NCBI GenBank assembly: GCA_023255285.1
Contig: JALRIY010000001.1
Location: 13,875 to 55,005, forward strand
Reading direction: 5' to 3'
Origin: Algoriphagus sp.
GTDB taxonomy: Bacteria > Bacteroidota > Bacteroidia > Cytophagales > Cyclobacteriaceae
Length of the DNA stretch: 41,131 bases
Position 1 is the first letter of the stretch. Every line of letters starts with the position of its first letter. Position numbers and translations under genes: made by a program. Positions 31,714 to 39,661 of the stretch are shown here, in pieces. The notes beneath the pieces were generated by a model. The model made no database searches. It saw only the letters and a program-made list of their open reading frames with translations, and was not told where the DNA came from.

Positions 31714-31722
31714 GTAATTAAT

Positions 31723-32016
31723 TTAAAGAATTGCTGCCTGTATTCCTTCGTCCAAAATTGCCTCACAAAGTGGCTTAAGTTCTGATCTTGTACCTTTTTT
31801 AACCGCGCACTTCCCCTTGTAATGTATGATTAACGTACACTGCTCCGCTTGTTCGTGAGTGTGTTCACAGACTTTCATCAGTACCTGAGTGACGTGTTCA
31901 AAGGTGTTTACATCGTCATTGAATACAACCAGGTCCGACGCCTCTTGATCGATGAGGTCCTCCAAGAGATCTACGATTTCTTCTACATGAGGAAGGGGTA
32001 TGCTGAAGTAATTCAT
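31723..32016 (-). CDS. clpS: ATP-dependent Clp protease adaptor ClpS
   Basis: 97 aa. After a ~25-residue acidic N-terminal extension comes the ClpS core: LVVFNDDVNTFEHVTQVL (Asn33, Asp34, Asp35 for the N-degron pocket), CTLIIHYKGKCAVKKG and an end helix. ClpS binds proteins with destabilising N-terminal residues and delivers them to ClpAP/ClpCP. Its ATG lies just 4 nt after a TAATTTTG box. It is first of a two-gene unit with recR and divergent from the symporter gene. Confidence 0.88.
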   Translation of the reverse strand: MNYFSIPLPHVEEIVDLLEDLIDQEASDLVVFNDDVNTFEHVTQVLMKVCEHTHEQAEQCTLIIHYKGKCAVKKGTRSELKPLCEAILDEGIQAAIL

Positions 32017-32020
32017 TTTG

Positions 32021-32028
32021 CAAAATTA
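32021..32028 (-). promoter_or_regulatory. TAnnTTTG box before clpS
   Basis: TAATTTTG on the minus strand, 4 nt before the ATG; as with rlmN, use of this box would give a leaderless or nearly leaderless message. No well-placed upstream TTG. Confidence 0.35.
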
Positions 32029-32068
32029 AGAATAATAGACAACTTAGCGAGCGACAGACGCCCATAAT

Positions 32069-33514
32069 ATGAATCCGCAACTCGTTTTTACGGTAATCTC
32101 AATTTATTTTGGTTTACTTTTTTTTATTTCTTGGTTTACCTCTCGCAAGTTGACTGGAGATACTTTTTTTACTGGAGATCGTAATTCTCACTGGTTTTTG
32201 GTTTCCTTTGGAATGATTGGAGCCTCACTTTCTGGTGTTACGTTTATTTCAGTTCCTGGGGAGGTTGGTAATTCTAACTTCTATTACTTTCAAGTTGTTT
32301 TGGGATATACCCTTGGATACCTGACCATTGCTAAAGTATTGCTTCCACTCTACTATCGCTTAAATCTAGTTTCCATCTATACTTTTTTGGAAAATCGATT
32401 TGGATTTTGGTCCTACAAAACGGGGGCATTTTTTTTTATTATATCTAGGTCCTTTGGGTCTTCTCTTCGGCTATATTTGGTTGCAAGTGTACTTCAATTG
32501 GTACTTTTTGATGCTCTTGGGATTCCTTTCTGGGTATCTGTCTTACTTACCGTAGTACTTATCTGGCTATATACCTTTCGTGGTGGAATAAAAACAGTGG
32601 TTTGGACAGATACTTTACAAACTGCCTTCATGCTAACTGCTGTCCTTGTGACACTAGTATTGATTGGGAAAGAATTGGAAATTTCTAGCTTGGGAGACTA
32701 TGTCAATACTATAGTAAAGGATCAACGGTCTACCCTCTTCAATTGGGACTGGAAAGCAGGAACCAACTTTTTTAAGCAATTTGTTTCTGGTGCATTCATT
32801 ACCATAGTAATGACTGGTTTGGACCAAGACATGATGCAAAAAAATCTAACCTGTAGAACCCTTGGGGATGCCCAAAAAAATATGTTTTGGTTTACAGGAA
32901 TCCTTGTGGTGGTCAACCTATTATTTCTTTCCCTAGGAGTAATGCTTTATCTCTACGCCGAAACCAAGGGCATTCCTATCCCAGAGCGATCAGATAGCTT
33001 ATTTCCCTTACTTGCATCCACCTATTTTTCTCCAATTGCCGGAATTATTTTTGTACTTGGAATCATTGCTGCTGCCTATTCAAGTGTAGACTCTACCCTG
33101 ACTGCACTTACCACTTCTTTTTGTTTTGACTTTTTACAAATCGACCGTAACTATCCCGTAGAGAAGCGAGTTGCAATTCGAAAGCAGGTTCATATTGGAT
33201 TTACCGCTTTTCTTTATATTTTGATTTTGGCATTTTATTGGCTGAATGACCAAAGTGTGATTAATTCGGTTTTTATCTTGGCAGGCTACACCTATGGACC
33301 ACTATTGGGACTATTTGGCTTTGGTTTGTTTACCAGCTTTCAAGTGAAGGATGTATGGGTTCCGGGTTTGGCCATCCTTGCGCCCTCTCTCACCTTTTTG
33401 ATTGCCTCCAATTCCCAAGAATGGCTTTGGGGCTATACCTTCGGTTTTGAAGCGCTTATTTTAAATGGAGCCCTGATGTTTACTGGACTTTACCTCCTGC
33501 GAAAAAAAGATTAA
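32069..33514 (+). CDS. Sodium:solute symporter family protein
   Basis: 481 aa with about 13 TM helices spread over the whole protein. FFTGDRNSHWFLVSFGMIGASLSGVTFISVPGE (shown as the residues around position 35-65) is the SSS-family TM1/TM2 pattern, and the TM8 region AAYSSVDSTLTALTTSF has the small/hydroxyl residues that bind Na+. It imports a small solute with sodium; sugars, amino acids and anions are all handled by this family and the substrate is unknown. Divergent from clpS. Its last 4 nt overlap the convergent end of the alkyltransferase-like gene. Confidence 0.9.
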   Translation: MNPQLVFTVISIYFGLLFFISWFTSRKLTGDTFFTGDRNSHWFLVSFGMIGASLSGVTFISVPGEVGNSNFYYFQVVLGYTLGYLTIAKVLLPLYYRLNLVSIYTFLENRFGFWSYKTGAFFFIISRSFGSSLRLYLVASVLQLVLFDALGIPFWVSVLLTVVLIWLYTFRGGIKTVVWTDTLQTAFMLTAVLVTLVLIGKELEISSLGDYVNTIVKDQRSTLFNWDWKAGTNFFKQFVSGAFITIVMTGLDQDMMQKNLTCRTLGDAQKNMFWFTGILVVVNLLFLSLGVMLYLYAETKGIPIPERSDSLFPLLASTYFSPIAGIIFVLGIIAAAYSSVDSTLTALTTSFCFDFLQIDRNYPVEKRVAIRKQVHIGFTAFLYILILAFYWLNDQSVINSVFILAGYTYGPLLGLFGFGLFTSFQVKDVWVPGLAILAPSLTFLIASNSQEWLWGYTFGFEALILNGALMFTGLYLLRKKD

Positions 33515-33849
33515 GTATTTAGCTCTTCCTCTGGGTTCCAAAAACGACTTTCAAAATCAACTACGCGATCATTTTCTACGAGGACTCCTTCCGCTTCCAA
33601 ACGGGATTGCATGGTTGTTGGAGTAGGGAAATGGTGCTTTCCAGTAAGTAATCCTTGTCTATTCACTACACGATGGGCTGGAACATCTGCCAAAGCGTGT
33701 GCTGCATTCATGGCATACCCCACCATCCTGGCTCCAGATTTTAGTCCTAAATAATGTGCGATAGCTCCATAGCTACAAACGCGACCCACAGGGATTTCAC
33801 GGACTACTTGGTAAACCCAATCAAAGTAATTCTCCTTTTTGGACTGCAT
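33511..33849 (-). CDS. Alkyltransferase-like (ATL) DNA-binding protein lacking the acceptor Cys
   Basis: 112 aa from the ATG giving MQSKKENYFDW (an ATG 12 nt upstream is possible). It has the C-terminal domain of O6-alkylguanine-DNA alkyltransferases: IPVGRVCSYGAIAHYLGLKSGARMVGYAMN, then PAHRVVNRQG. The active-site PCHR is PAHR here, so the methyl-accepting cysteine is absent; most ATL proteins have PWHR. ATL proteins bind O6-alkylguanine and recruit nucleotide excision repair. The start overlaps the end of the MscS gene by 29 nt. Confidence 0.9.
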   Translation of the reverse strand: MQSKKENYFDWVYQVVREIPVGRVCSYGAIAHYLGLKSGARMVGYAMNAAHALADVPAHRVVNRQGLLTGKHHFPTPTTMQSRLEAEGVLVENDRVVDFESRFWNPEEELNT

Positions 33850-34723
33850 ACTGCCAATCAATTAATGCCTGGTTGATGGATTTTTTTACTTGAATTTCAG
33901 CCTCCTTCTCTCCCGATTTAATAGGAAATTGGTAGCGAATAGTTACCGTATCTATTTTTCGATCCAATAGGGTGAGTTGCGCACCTTCTTTTTGAACTAC
34001 CAAAGCATACTGTTCTAAAATAGCTTCAAGAGCCCTCTCTAATTCGGTCAAATGAAGCTCATTTTTAAAACTGAGTTCAGCATCAAAAATTAGCTGGTGG
34101 GTATTGTTTTTTGAATAATTGACCACGTCTGTAGTCAGTGCCATGGTATTAGGAATGAGGATTATTTCGCCTGCATCGTTTTTCAATACCAAATTGATTA
34201 GGGTAATATCTCGAATAAAGCCAGTATGCCTCCCGATTTGAACCTTATCCCCAATTTCCAATTGATCAGAAAACATCATTATCAGGCCATTCACAATGTT
34301 GGTGATGTAATCTTTGGTCAACAAGGCGATTGCTGCTGCAACAATGGTGATGCTGGTCAAAAACTCCAGTGGCCGAATACCAAAGGCAAGCATCAATGAA
34401 ATTAGGATTGCAAGAAGGTTGAGCAAAAATTCAATGCGGTCGATACCCACTACAAAGTTGGGCTGTACCTTCGTTTCTTCTCGTTGCTGAAGGTAAATTC
34501 GTAAGGTAATAATCCTACCTAAAGAAAAAATTAAGTTGGCGCTCAAGAGAAAAATCAGTGCCCGAATGACATGATTTAATATTTCGTACTGGACTAAAAA
34601 TGGAGAAATTAAGGTATTCCCTGCATAAAAAACTTCTAGAATTACTAGAAAGAAAAGCTTGAAGGCAAAATAGGTTTTGCGAATATTCTCCTTGTTTCGG
34701 ATGCTGCTTTTGAGATGATTCAT
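33821..34723 (-). CDS. Small-conductance mechanosensitive channel (MscS family)
   Basis: 300 aa with four predicted TM helices (about 22-42, 48-68, 92-112, 118-140). The last carries the pore-lining pattern ITIVAAAIALLTKDYITNIVNG, followed by the beta domain with QLEIGDKVQIGRHTGFIRDI and GEIILIPNTMALTTDVVNYS, both diagnostic of MscS. It opens under membrane tension to release solutes on osmotic downshock. A TATATTTG box lies 31 nt upstream. Overlaps the downstream ATL gene by 29 nt. Confidence 0.92.
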   Translation of the reverse strand: MNHLKSSIRNKENIRKTYFAFKLFFLVILEVFYAGNTLISPFLVQYEILNHVIRALIFLLSANLIFSLGRIITLRIYLQQREETKVQPNFVVGIDRIEFLLNLLAILISLMLAFGIRPLEFLTSITIVAAAIALLTKDYITNIVNGLIMMFSDQLEIGDKVQIGRHTGFIRDITLINLVLKNDAGEIILIPNTMALTTDVVNYSKNNTHQLIFDAELSFKNELHLTELERALEAILEQYALVVQKEGAQLTLLDRKIDTVTIRYQFPIKSGEKEAEIQVKKSINQALIDWQYAVQKGELL

Positions 34724-34753
34724 GGTTCAATCGAAAAATTAACCCTATTTTAG

Positions 34754-34761
34754 CAAATATA
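34754..34761 (-). promoter_or_regulatory. TAnnTTTG -7 box of the MscS gene
   Basis: TATATTTG on the minus strand, 30 nt before the MscS ATG, in a 57-bp divergent spacer. No clear TTG upstream at 17-23 nt. Confidence 0.4.
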
Positions 34762-34780
34762 GGAAGGATTTGACGGACAG

Positions 34781-35458
34781 ATGAGCAGAAATATTGTAAT
34801 TACAGGGGCAGCAGGCGCTTTGGGCGCGGCTGTAGTTGGAAAATTTAAGCGGGAAGGCTATTACGTAATTGGACTTGTACGCCCGGAAGCCAACGAACAA
34901 GCATTGGAAGCAGATGTAACCTACGAGGTAGACGTGACCAATGAGCACGCAGTACAGGAATTTGTGAGAGAATATGAGGTTCAGTTCGGAGAACTTGATG
35001 CCATTGCACTGCTTGTTGGAGGCTTTGCTTCAGGTGGGCTGGATACTGTCAAACAGCAGGATATCACCCAACTTATCCAACTCAATTTCTTTAGCGCCTT
35101 TACAGTTGCAACCGCTTTCCTTCCCTTGCTAAAAAAACAGCATCGTGGGGCCTTATTATTTGTGGGGGCTCGGACAGCTTTAGAACCCGCGGAAGGTAAA
35201 AATGCCGTTGCTTATGCATTAAGTAAGCGTTTGGTGAGCACATTGTCTGAATTAATTGAAGCAGAAGTTAAAGGGACAGCTATCAAAACGCATCTTTTTG
35301 TACCAAGCATCCTTGATACGGAAGCAAATCGAGGAGCCATGCCTTCCAATGATTTTTCGAAATGGGTGAGCCCAGTAGACATTGCAGAAGCCATGCATTT
35401 TGCATTAAATTCGCCCAATCTAACCACCAGAACTTTTACCTTGTATGGAGGACTTTAA
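34781..35458 (+). CDS. SDR-family reductase, dihydropteridine-reductase-like
   Basis: 225 aa. The NAD(P)-binding loop is TGAAGALGAA (8-17), and the catalytic pair is in AVAYALSKRL (Tyr, Lys). The usual catalytic Ser is missing: VGARTALEPAEG occupies its place. The stretch PSILDTEANRGAMPSNDFSKW resembles the corresponding part of human quinoid dihydropteridine reductase, which also lacks that Ser (GAKAAL). It therefore probably reduces a quinonoid pterin or a related compound; this is family-level inference. First of three overlapping genes: 14 nt overlap with the next. Confidence 0.85.
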   Translation: MSRNIVITGAAGALGAAVVGKFKREGYYVIGLVRPEANEQALEADVTYEVDVTNEHAVQEFVREYEVQFGELDAIALLVGGFASGGLDTVKQQDITQLIQLNFFSAFTVATAFLPLLKKQHRGALLFVGARTALEPAEGKNAVAYALSKRLVSTLSELIEAEVKGTAIKTHLFVPSILDTEANRGAMPSNDFSKWVSPVDIAEAMHFALNSPNLTTRTFTLYGGL

Positions 35459-35930
35459 CTTACCAAGAAAAAACTGGATTCTATTTGCCATTTTTTTGCT
35501 AGTAGCCGGACTACCAGGCTTTTCTCAAACTCCCGAACAAGAAGTGGAGACAGTCATTCGATCCTTATTTGATGGGATGAAACAAAAAAATGTACCCCAA
35601 GTGGAAGCTGCTTTTTCCAAAGAGGGATTGATGCAAACTGTGCTGCAGAAACCAGAAGGAACCAGCATAGCTAGTAATTCCGTAGCTGATTTTTTGAATC
35701 GAATAGCCAGTACCCCTGCAAGTACGGTTCTCGATGAGCAAATTCTTTCTTATCATATTCAGGTAGATGGCCCCTTAGCAATTGCCTGGACTCCCTATAA
35801 ATTTTATGTGAACAACTCCTTTTCCCATTGCGGAGTCAACTCCTTTCAGCTAGTAAAGCTGCCTGGTGGATGGAAAATCGTATACATTATCGATACCCGA
35901 CGAAAAGAACCTTGTGAAGAAATCTTATGA
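35445..35930 (+). CDS. Secreted NTF2-like (SnoaL-fold) protein
   Basis: 161 aa. A hydrophobic N-terminus after KN (WILFAIFLLVAGLPGFSQ) acts as signal peptide; the mature part begins with the helix EQEVETVIRSLFDGMKQKNV that opens NTF2/SnoaL-like folds and contains YHIQVDGPLAIAWTPYKFYVNN and KLPGGWKIVYIIDT, strands typical of the fold. A periplasmic or secreted binding protein or enzyme of unknown role. The start overlaps the SDR gene by 14 nt and its end overlaps the next gene by 4 nt. Confidence 0.8.
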   Translation: MEDFNLPRKNWILFAIFLLVAGLPGFSQTPEQEVETVIRSLFDGMKQKNVPQVEAAFSKEGLMQTVLQKPEGTSIASNSVADFLNRIASTPASTVLDEQILSYHIQVDGPLAIAWTPYKFYVNNSFSHCGVNSFQLVKLPGGWKIVYIIDTRRKEPCEEIL

Positions 35931-36382
35931 ATGAATTTAAACAAGCGGTCTACCATACTGCAATTAATCAATTGAAGCAAAAAGAAGCCCTTCTTGCAGA
36001 AGAGCGAAAAAATATCATTGAAAGTATTTTAGAGGAAGAAAAAAATAGTGCAGGAGATAAATACGAGACCAGTCGGGAGACAATGACCCAGGATCTCAAT
36101 TCATTAGAAAAACAAATCAAGCAAAGTAAGTTGGATTTAGAAGAATTGTATCGCCTACAAACCATCAAAGATACCCCGGCTACAGTGCAGGAAGGAGCTT
36201 TGGTTCAGCTTGGAACAGAATGGTTCTTGCTCGCCGTCAGCGTAGGCCAAGTAAAAGTAGCAGATAAACATGTGTTTTTGCTTAGCAAAAATTCCCCTCT
36301 TGGGGACCTTTTAGTGGGTAGGAAAAAACTGGAGGCAATTCAGTTTAGAGGGAAGACACAAACAATTTTTGAACTACTTTAA
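35927..36382 (+). CDS. GreA/GreB-like coiled-coil protein
   Basis: 151 aa. A long N-terminal helical hairpin rich in Glu/Lys (about 1-82, LKQKEALLAEERKNIIESIL..., DLNSLEKQIKQSKLDLEEL) is followed by a small beta domain (88-151) ending LLSKNSPLGDLLVGRKKLEA, which resembles the FKBP-like C-terminal domain of GreA/GreB (SPLGRALLG.. pattern). Gre factors enter the RNA polymerase secondary channel and stimulate transcript cleavage; the acidic tip residues are not clearly placed here, so its activity is open. Family members are sometimes wrongly labelled 3-oxoacyl-ACP synthase. Overlaps the NTF2-like gene by an ATGA-type 4-nt junction. Confidence 0.75.
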   Translation: MNEFKQAVYHTAINQLKQKEALLAEERKNIIESILEEEKNSAGDKYETSRETMTQDLNSLEKQIKQSKLDLEELYRLQTIKDTPATVQEGALVQLGTEWFLLAVSVGQVKVADKHVFLLSKNSPLGDLLVGRKKLEAIQFRGKTQTIFELL

Positions 36383-36539
36383 ATTGGAGGCATTTGTTTT
36401 TGGGGACAATCAGGTTCTTTTCTTCAAATAAAAGAGAACTCTTTTTAAAGTCAATGAAGTAAGCGGTATTGGTCTGCTGCAATCGAGCGCGTAGCTGCAG
36501 GGGTTAAATTGCTACTTTAGCCAACGGTGAATGGGTAGA
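36383..36539. other. Convergent intergenic region with a weak terminator
   Basis: 157 bp between the GreA-like gene and the polyprenyl synthase end. Apart from the hairpin at 36413-36446 no repeat of the dispersed family is seen here. Confidence 0.4.
36413..36446 (+). terminator. Possible terminator of the SDR operon
   Basis: GTTCTTTT pairs with AAAAGAGAAC around an 8-nt loop and is followed by CTTTTT. AT-rich stem, so only moderate support. Confidence 0.45.
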
Positions 36540-37514
36540 TTATTTTTTCCGTTCGATAGAATAAACGACGAGGTCGTGTAAAGACGATTTGTATGCTGAA
36601 TCGGGGAAGTCTTTCAATAAGGAAAGGGCTTCTTGGTAAAATTCTGTCATTTTTTGTTGCGCATAGGCCAGTCCTCCGCTTTTTTTTACAAAGTTGATGA
36701 CCTCATTGACTGCTTTTTTGTCCTCAGATCGATTTCGAATGAGGTACATGATTTTCTTTTTCTCTAACCAATCGGCATTACGAAGTGCAAAAATTAGGGG
36801 TAGGGTCATCTTTTTTTCCTTAATGTCAATTCCTACTGGTTTCCCAATTTCATCCTCCCCGTAATCAAAAAGATCATCTTTGATTTGGAAGGCCATCCCT
36901 ACTTTTTCGCCAAAATTCCACATACGCTGTATGGTTTCCTCATCTGTACTTACACTAGAAGCACCTACCGAACAACAAGATGCGATCAAACTAGCAGTTT
37001 TTTGGCGAATAATTTCATAGTAAACATCCTCTTCGACATCTAGCTTCCTCGCCTTGTAACTTTGTAATAATTCTCCCTCTGACATCTCACGAACCGCATT
37101 GGATACAATTCGTAGTAGGTGAAAGTCGTTGTGCTCTACACTGAGCAAGAGGCCTCTGGAGAGGAGGTAGTCTCCTACCAATACGGCAATTTTATTTTTC
37201 CAAAGCGCATTGATTGAAAAAAAGCCTCTTCGGTAGTTGGCGTCATCTACCACATCGTCATGAACTAAGGAAGCGGTATGCAATAGTTCGATCAATGCAG
37301 CTCCTCGATGGGTAGATTCGTTGATCTGTCCACAAACTCCAGCGGTCAAAAAAACGAACATCGGGCGCATCTGCTTGCCCTTTCGCTTAACGATGTAATG
37401 CGTAATGTGGTCCAGTAACTTGACCTTACTCTTCATAAAGTCCCTGAACTTATGTTCAAACTGAGCCATTTCGGGCTCAATTGGGACTTGAATTTGCTTG
37501 AGGTCTAGTTTCAT
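36540..37514 (-). CDS. Trans-polyprenyl diphosphate synthase
   Basis: 324 aa from the ATG giving MKLDLKQIQV; an upstream in-frame ATG would add 24 residues across a hairpin and is less likely. It has the first aspartate motif HDDVVDD (86-91) with ALIELLHTASLVHDD, GKQMRPMFVF (Arg50), and the second motif IKDDLFDYGED (211-221). Small residues five and more positions before the first motif (HTAS) suggest a long-chain product, probably the C35 side chain of menaquinone (IspB/HepT-like); chain length is inference. Cytoplasmic, condensing isopentenyl diphosphate onto allylic diphosphates. Confidence 0.93.
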   Translation of the reverse strand: MKLDLKQIQVPIEPEMAQFEHKFRDFMKSKVKLLDHITHYIVKRKGKQMRPMFVFLTAGVCGQINESTHRGAALIELLHTASLVHDDVVDDANYRRGFFSINALWKNKIAVLVGDYLLSRGLLLSVEHNDFHLLRIVSNAVREMSEGELLQSYKARKLDVEEDVYYEIIRQKTASLIASCCSVGASSVSTDEETIQRMWNFGEKVGMAFQIKDDLFDYGEDEIGKPVGIDIKEKKMTLPLIFALRNADWLEKKKIMYLIRNRSEDKKAVNEVINFVKKSGGLAYAQQKMTEFYQEALSLLKDFPDSAYKSSLHDLVVYSIERKK

Positions 37515-37888
37515 TGCGGTTGAATGGTGTAAAAATACCATGCTTTTTGGCATGGGCAATATTTTTAGAGCTTCCTTTTTATGCAACTCACATTCAGGGA
37601 GAGAGGTTTCGATAATTTTGAGTATTTTATTAGATGGGTTTTACGTTTAACCCCCCAATTAGGGTTTGCGTAGTGGTGCTTTGGTTTCCTTTGTCTTAGA
37701 AGTGTACGCACAAACTAATTTCTCCTGCTTATCTATCAACATTCTCCAGCTTGCTGTCAACGCTGCGTAGATGACTTTTAGTAGCAAAAAATCCGACCAC
37801 CCAATCGATAGATAATTTTTGCAGGGATTAGGGGTGATACTAACCATCGTGGATCCCAAAATTTTTATGAGATCAGCTTCAGGAAAGC
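37515..37888. other. 374-bp region with no certain gene
   Basis: Divergent spacer between the polyprenyl synthase and the acyltransferase. It holds a 6-bp hairpin CCATGC/GCATGG at 37538-37555 in the synthase leader, and a 66-codon minus-strand frame (37659-37859) beginning VSITPNPCKNYLSIGW whose start resembles a type IX C-terminal sorting domain (YPNPCKNYLSI-type). The rest of that frame does not fit, so I read it at most as a degraded fragment. No clear -7 box for either flanking gene. Confidence 0.4.
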
Positions 37889-39661
37889 TTGCTACTGAAT
37901 AATACTACCGTCGACAGTTCCTTTTTTCCTATCTTTGAGGGGTTTTACAAACAGATTTACCAATTGAAGGAGCACTACATCAAGCACCAATACGATCCTA
38001 TTTTGCCCAAAAAGCAAGAATGGCCTGTGGTTAGGCTTGCCCGTGAGCGTAAAGAATTTGTAAAAAAGGTAGCGAGTCAAGCTGAGCAAAGAATTTTGGA
38101 TTTGATTGGAAAAAACCCAGAAATTCTAAAAGAAGAACTTGAAACCACTCTTTACCGAGAAAAGCTGCGTATTAAGCAAAATCCTTGGGATGTAGACCCC
38201 GATGATGAAGGGCCTTTTTGGGGAGAAGTGAAAACTAACTTACTCCAAATCCATGCCTCAGTTTCCCTTTCCAAAACCAAGAAAATGGAAGCCTACAGGG
38301 AAGTATTGCAAAAAATTACTTCCAGGTATTCAGAAGAAATTGCTTCCAATTTTAAGGCCTCACACTACAAGTTTACCCGGAGGGTAGTCACCTTTGGTTT
38401 TTCAAGATTACTCAATGCGGCTCGTGTAAAAGGCTTTGGCTCTTTTTTCAGCAATCAATATTCCCTTCAAGATAAAATCCAAATTACGGGACAGACTACT
38501 CAGATACGAGAGTTGGCAACCAAAGGTACCATTGTTATGGTCCCTACTCATTTTTCGAATTTGGATAGCATCTTGATTGGATGGATTATCTCGGTCCTAG
38601 GGATGCCTCCCTTTATTTATGGTGCAGGCTTAAACCTATTTAATATTTCAATTTTTGCTTACTTTATGAACGCTTTGGGAGCATACAAAGTGGACCGGAG
38701 AAAGAAGAATTTGATGTACTTGGAGACCCTCAAAACATATTCCAAGGAAGCAATTCAGTTTGGGTGTCACAGCTTGTTCTTCCCGGGTGGAACTCGTTCC
38801 AGGAGTGGGATCATTGAGTCGAAATTGAAGCTAGGACTACTAAGTACCGCTATTGAGGCACAAAGAGCTAATTTTCAGAATGGGATTAAGGAGGTTTCTG
38901 GTAAGATTTTTATAGTGCCCGTGACGATCAATTATCACTTTGTACTGGAGGCCCCAAGTCTTATCCAAGATTACTTGAGTATGACTGGACAAGAGCGATA
39001 TTACAAAGAGAATGATGAGTTTTCTACCTCTTACAAAATCTCGAAATTCCTTTTCAAATTTTTCACCAAGGGATCAGATATTTCTGTTTCCATAGGGCAA
39101 GCCATGGACGTGATGGGCAATTACGTAGATGAGGAAGGAAATAGCTTGGACAAATGGGGGCGAATCGTAGATACTCAAGAATATTTTATGTCCAATGGCA
39201 AAGTGACGGTAGATGCCCAGCGAGAAGAAGAATATACCCAAATGCTGGGTAGACGTATCGTGGAGGAGTTTCATAAAATCAATCGCGTATTTAGTTCCCA
39301 CTTAGTAGCTTTTGTAGCATTTGAACTGATTCAAGCAAAAAATTCCAAGCTTGACTTATTTGACTTAATCCGACTTCCTCAGGAGGATTTGATCCTCGAT
39401 TATCAGGAATTCAAATCTGCTTGCCAGCGGGTGATGCACCAAATCTTGGAGTTGAAAAAACAAGGAAAAATAGATACAGCTCCACACCTTAGCCGCACCA
39501 TGGATGAAATTATCGCCCATGGATTGGAAAACGTAGGTATGTATCATGCCAAACGACCGTTGATTCAGTCACCTACTGGAGACTTGGCTACGGAGGACAT
39601 GAGCTTGCTTTATTTTTATCACAACAGACTACATGGGTATGGCCTTGAAAAACTCTTCTAA
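37889..39661 (+). CDS. Glycerol-phosphate acyltransferase (PlsB/PlsC superfamily)
   Basis: 590 aa, membrane-associated. Acyltransferase motifs: VPTHFSNLD (His221, Asp226, the HX4D pair), AYKVDRR (block II, GxxxR-like), LFFPGGTRSRSG (297-307, block III resembling PlsB FxEGGRSR but with Pro-Gly in place of Glu-Gly) and IVPVTINYHF (block IV). It probably acylates glycerol-3-phosphate or its lysophosphatidic product for phospholipid synthesis. The start is uncertain: the frame is open from 37871, has no ATG for over 60 codons, and TTG at 37889 with an AGGAAAG upstream is the best choice. Its last 23 nt overlap gpsA, whose product is its likely substrate. Confidence 0.88.
   Translation: MLLNNTTVDSSFFPIFEGFYKQIYQLKEHYIKHQYDPILPKKQEWPVVRLARERKEFVKKVASQAEQRILDLIGKNPEILKEELETTLYREKLRIKQNPWDVDPDDEGPFWGEVKTNLLQIHASVSLSKTKKMEAYREVLQKITSRYSEEIASNFKASHYKFTRRVVTFGFSRLLNAARVKGFGSFFSNQYSLQDKIQITGQTTQIRELATKGTIVMVPTHFSNLDSILIGWIISVLGMPPFIYGAGLNLFNISIFAYFMNALGAYKVDRRKKNLMYLETLKTYSKEAIQFGCHSLFFPGGTRSRSGIIESKLKLGLLSTAIEAQRANFQNGIKEVSGKIFIVPVTINYHFVLEAPSLIQDYLSMTGQERYYKENDEFSTSYKISKFLFKFFTKGSDISVSIGQAMDVMGNYVDEEGNSLDKWGRIVDTQEYFMSNGKVTVDAQREEEYTQMLGRRIVEEFHKINRVFSSHLVAFVAFELIQAKNSKLDLFDLIRLPQEDLILDYQEFKSACQRVMHQILELKKQGKIDTAPHLSRTMDEIIAHGLENVGMYHAKRPLIQSPTGDLATEDMSLLYFYHNRLHGYGLEKLF

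Noticed and set aside
35927..36382. Label 3-oxoacyl-ACP synthase for the coiled-coil gene
   Set aside because: Far too short and without the Cys-His-His thiolase-fold residues; the C-terminal pattern fits Gre factors instead.
37538..37555. CCATGC/GCATGG hairpin followed by TATTTTT as an attenuator of the polyprenyl synthase gene
   Set aside because: Only 6 bp, interrupted T-run, and no competing structure seen.
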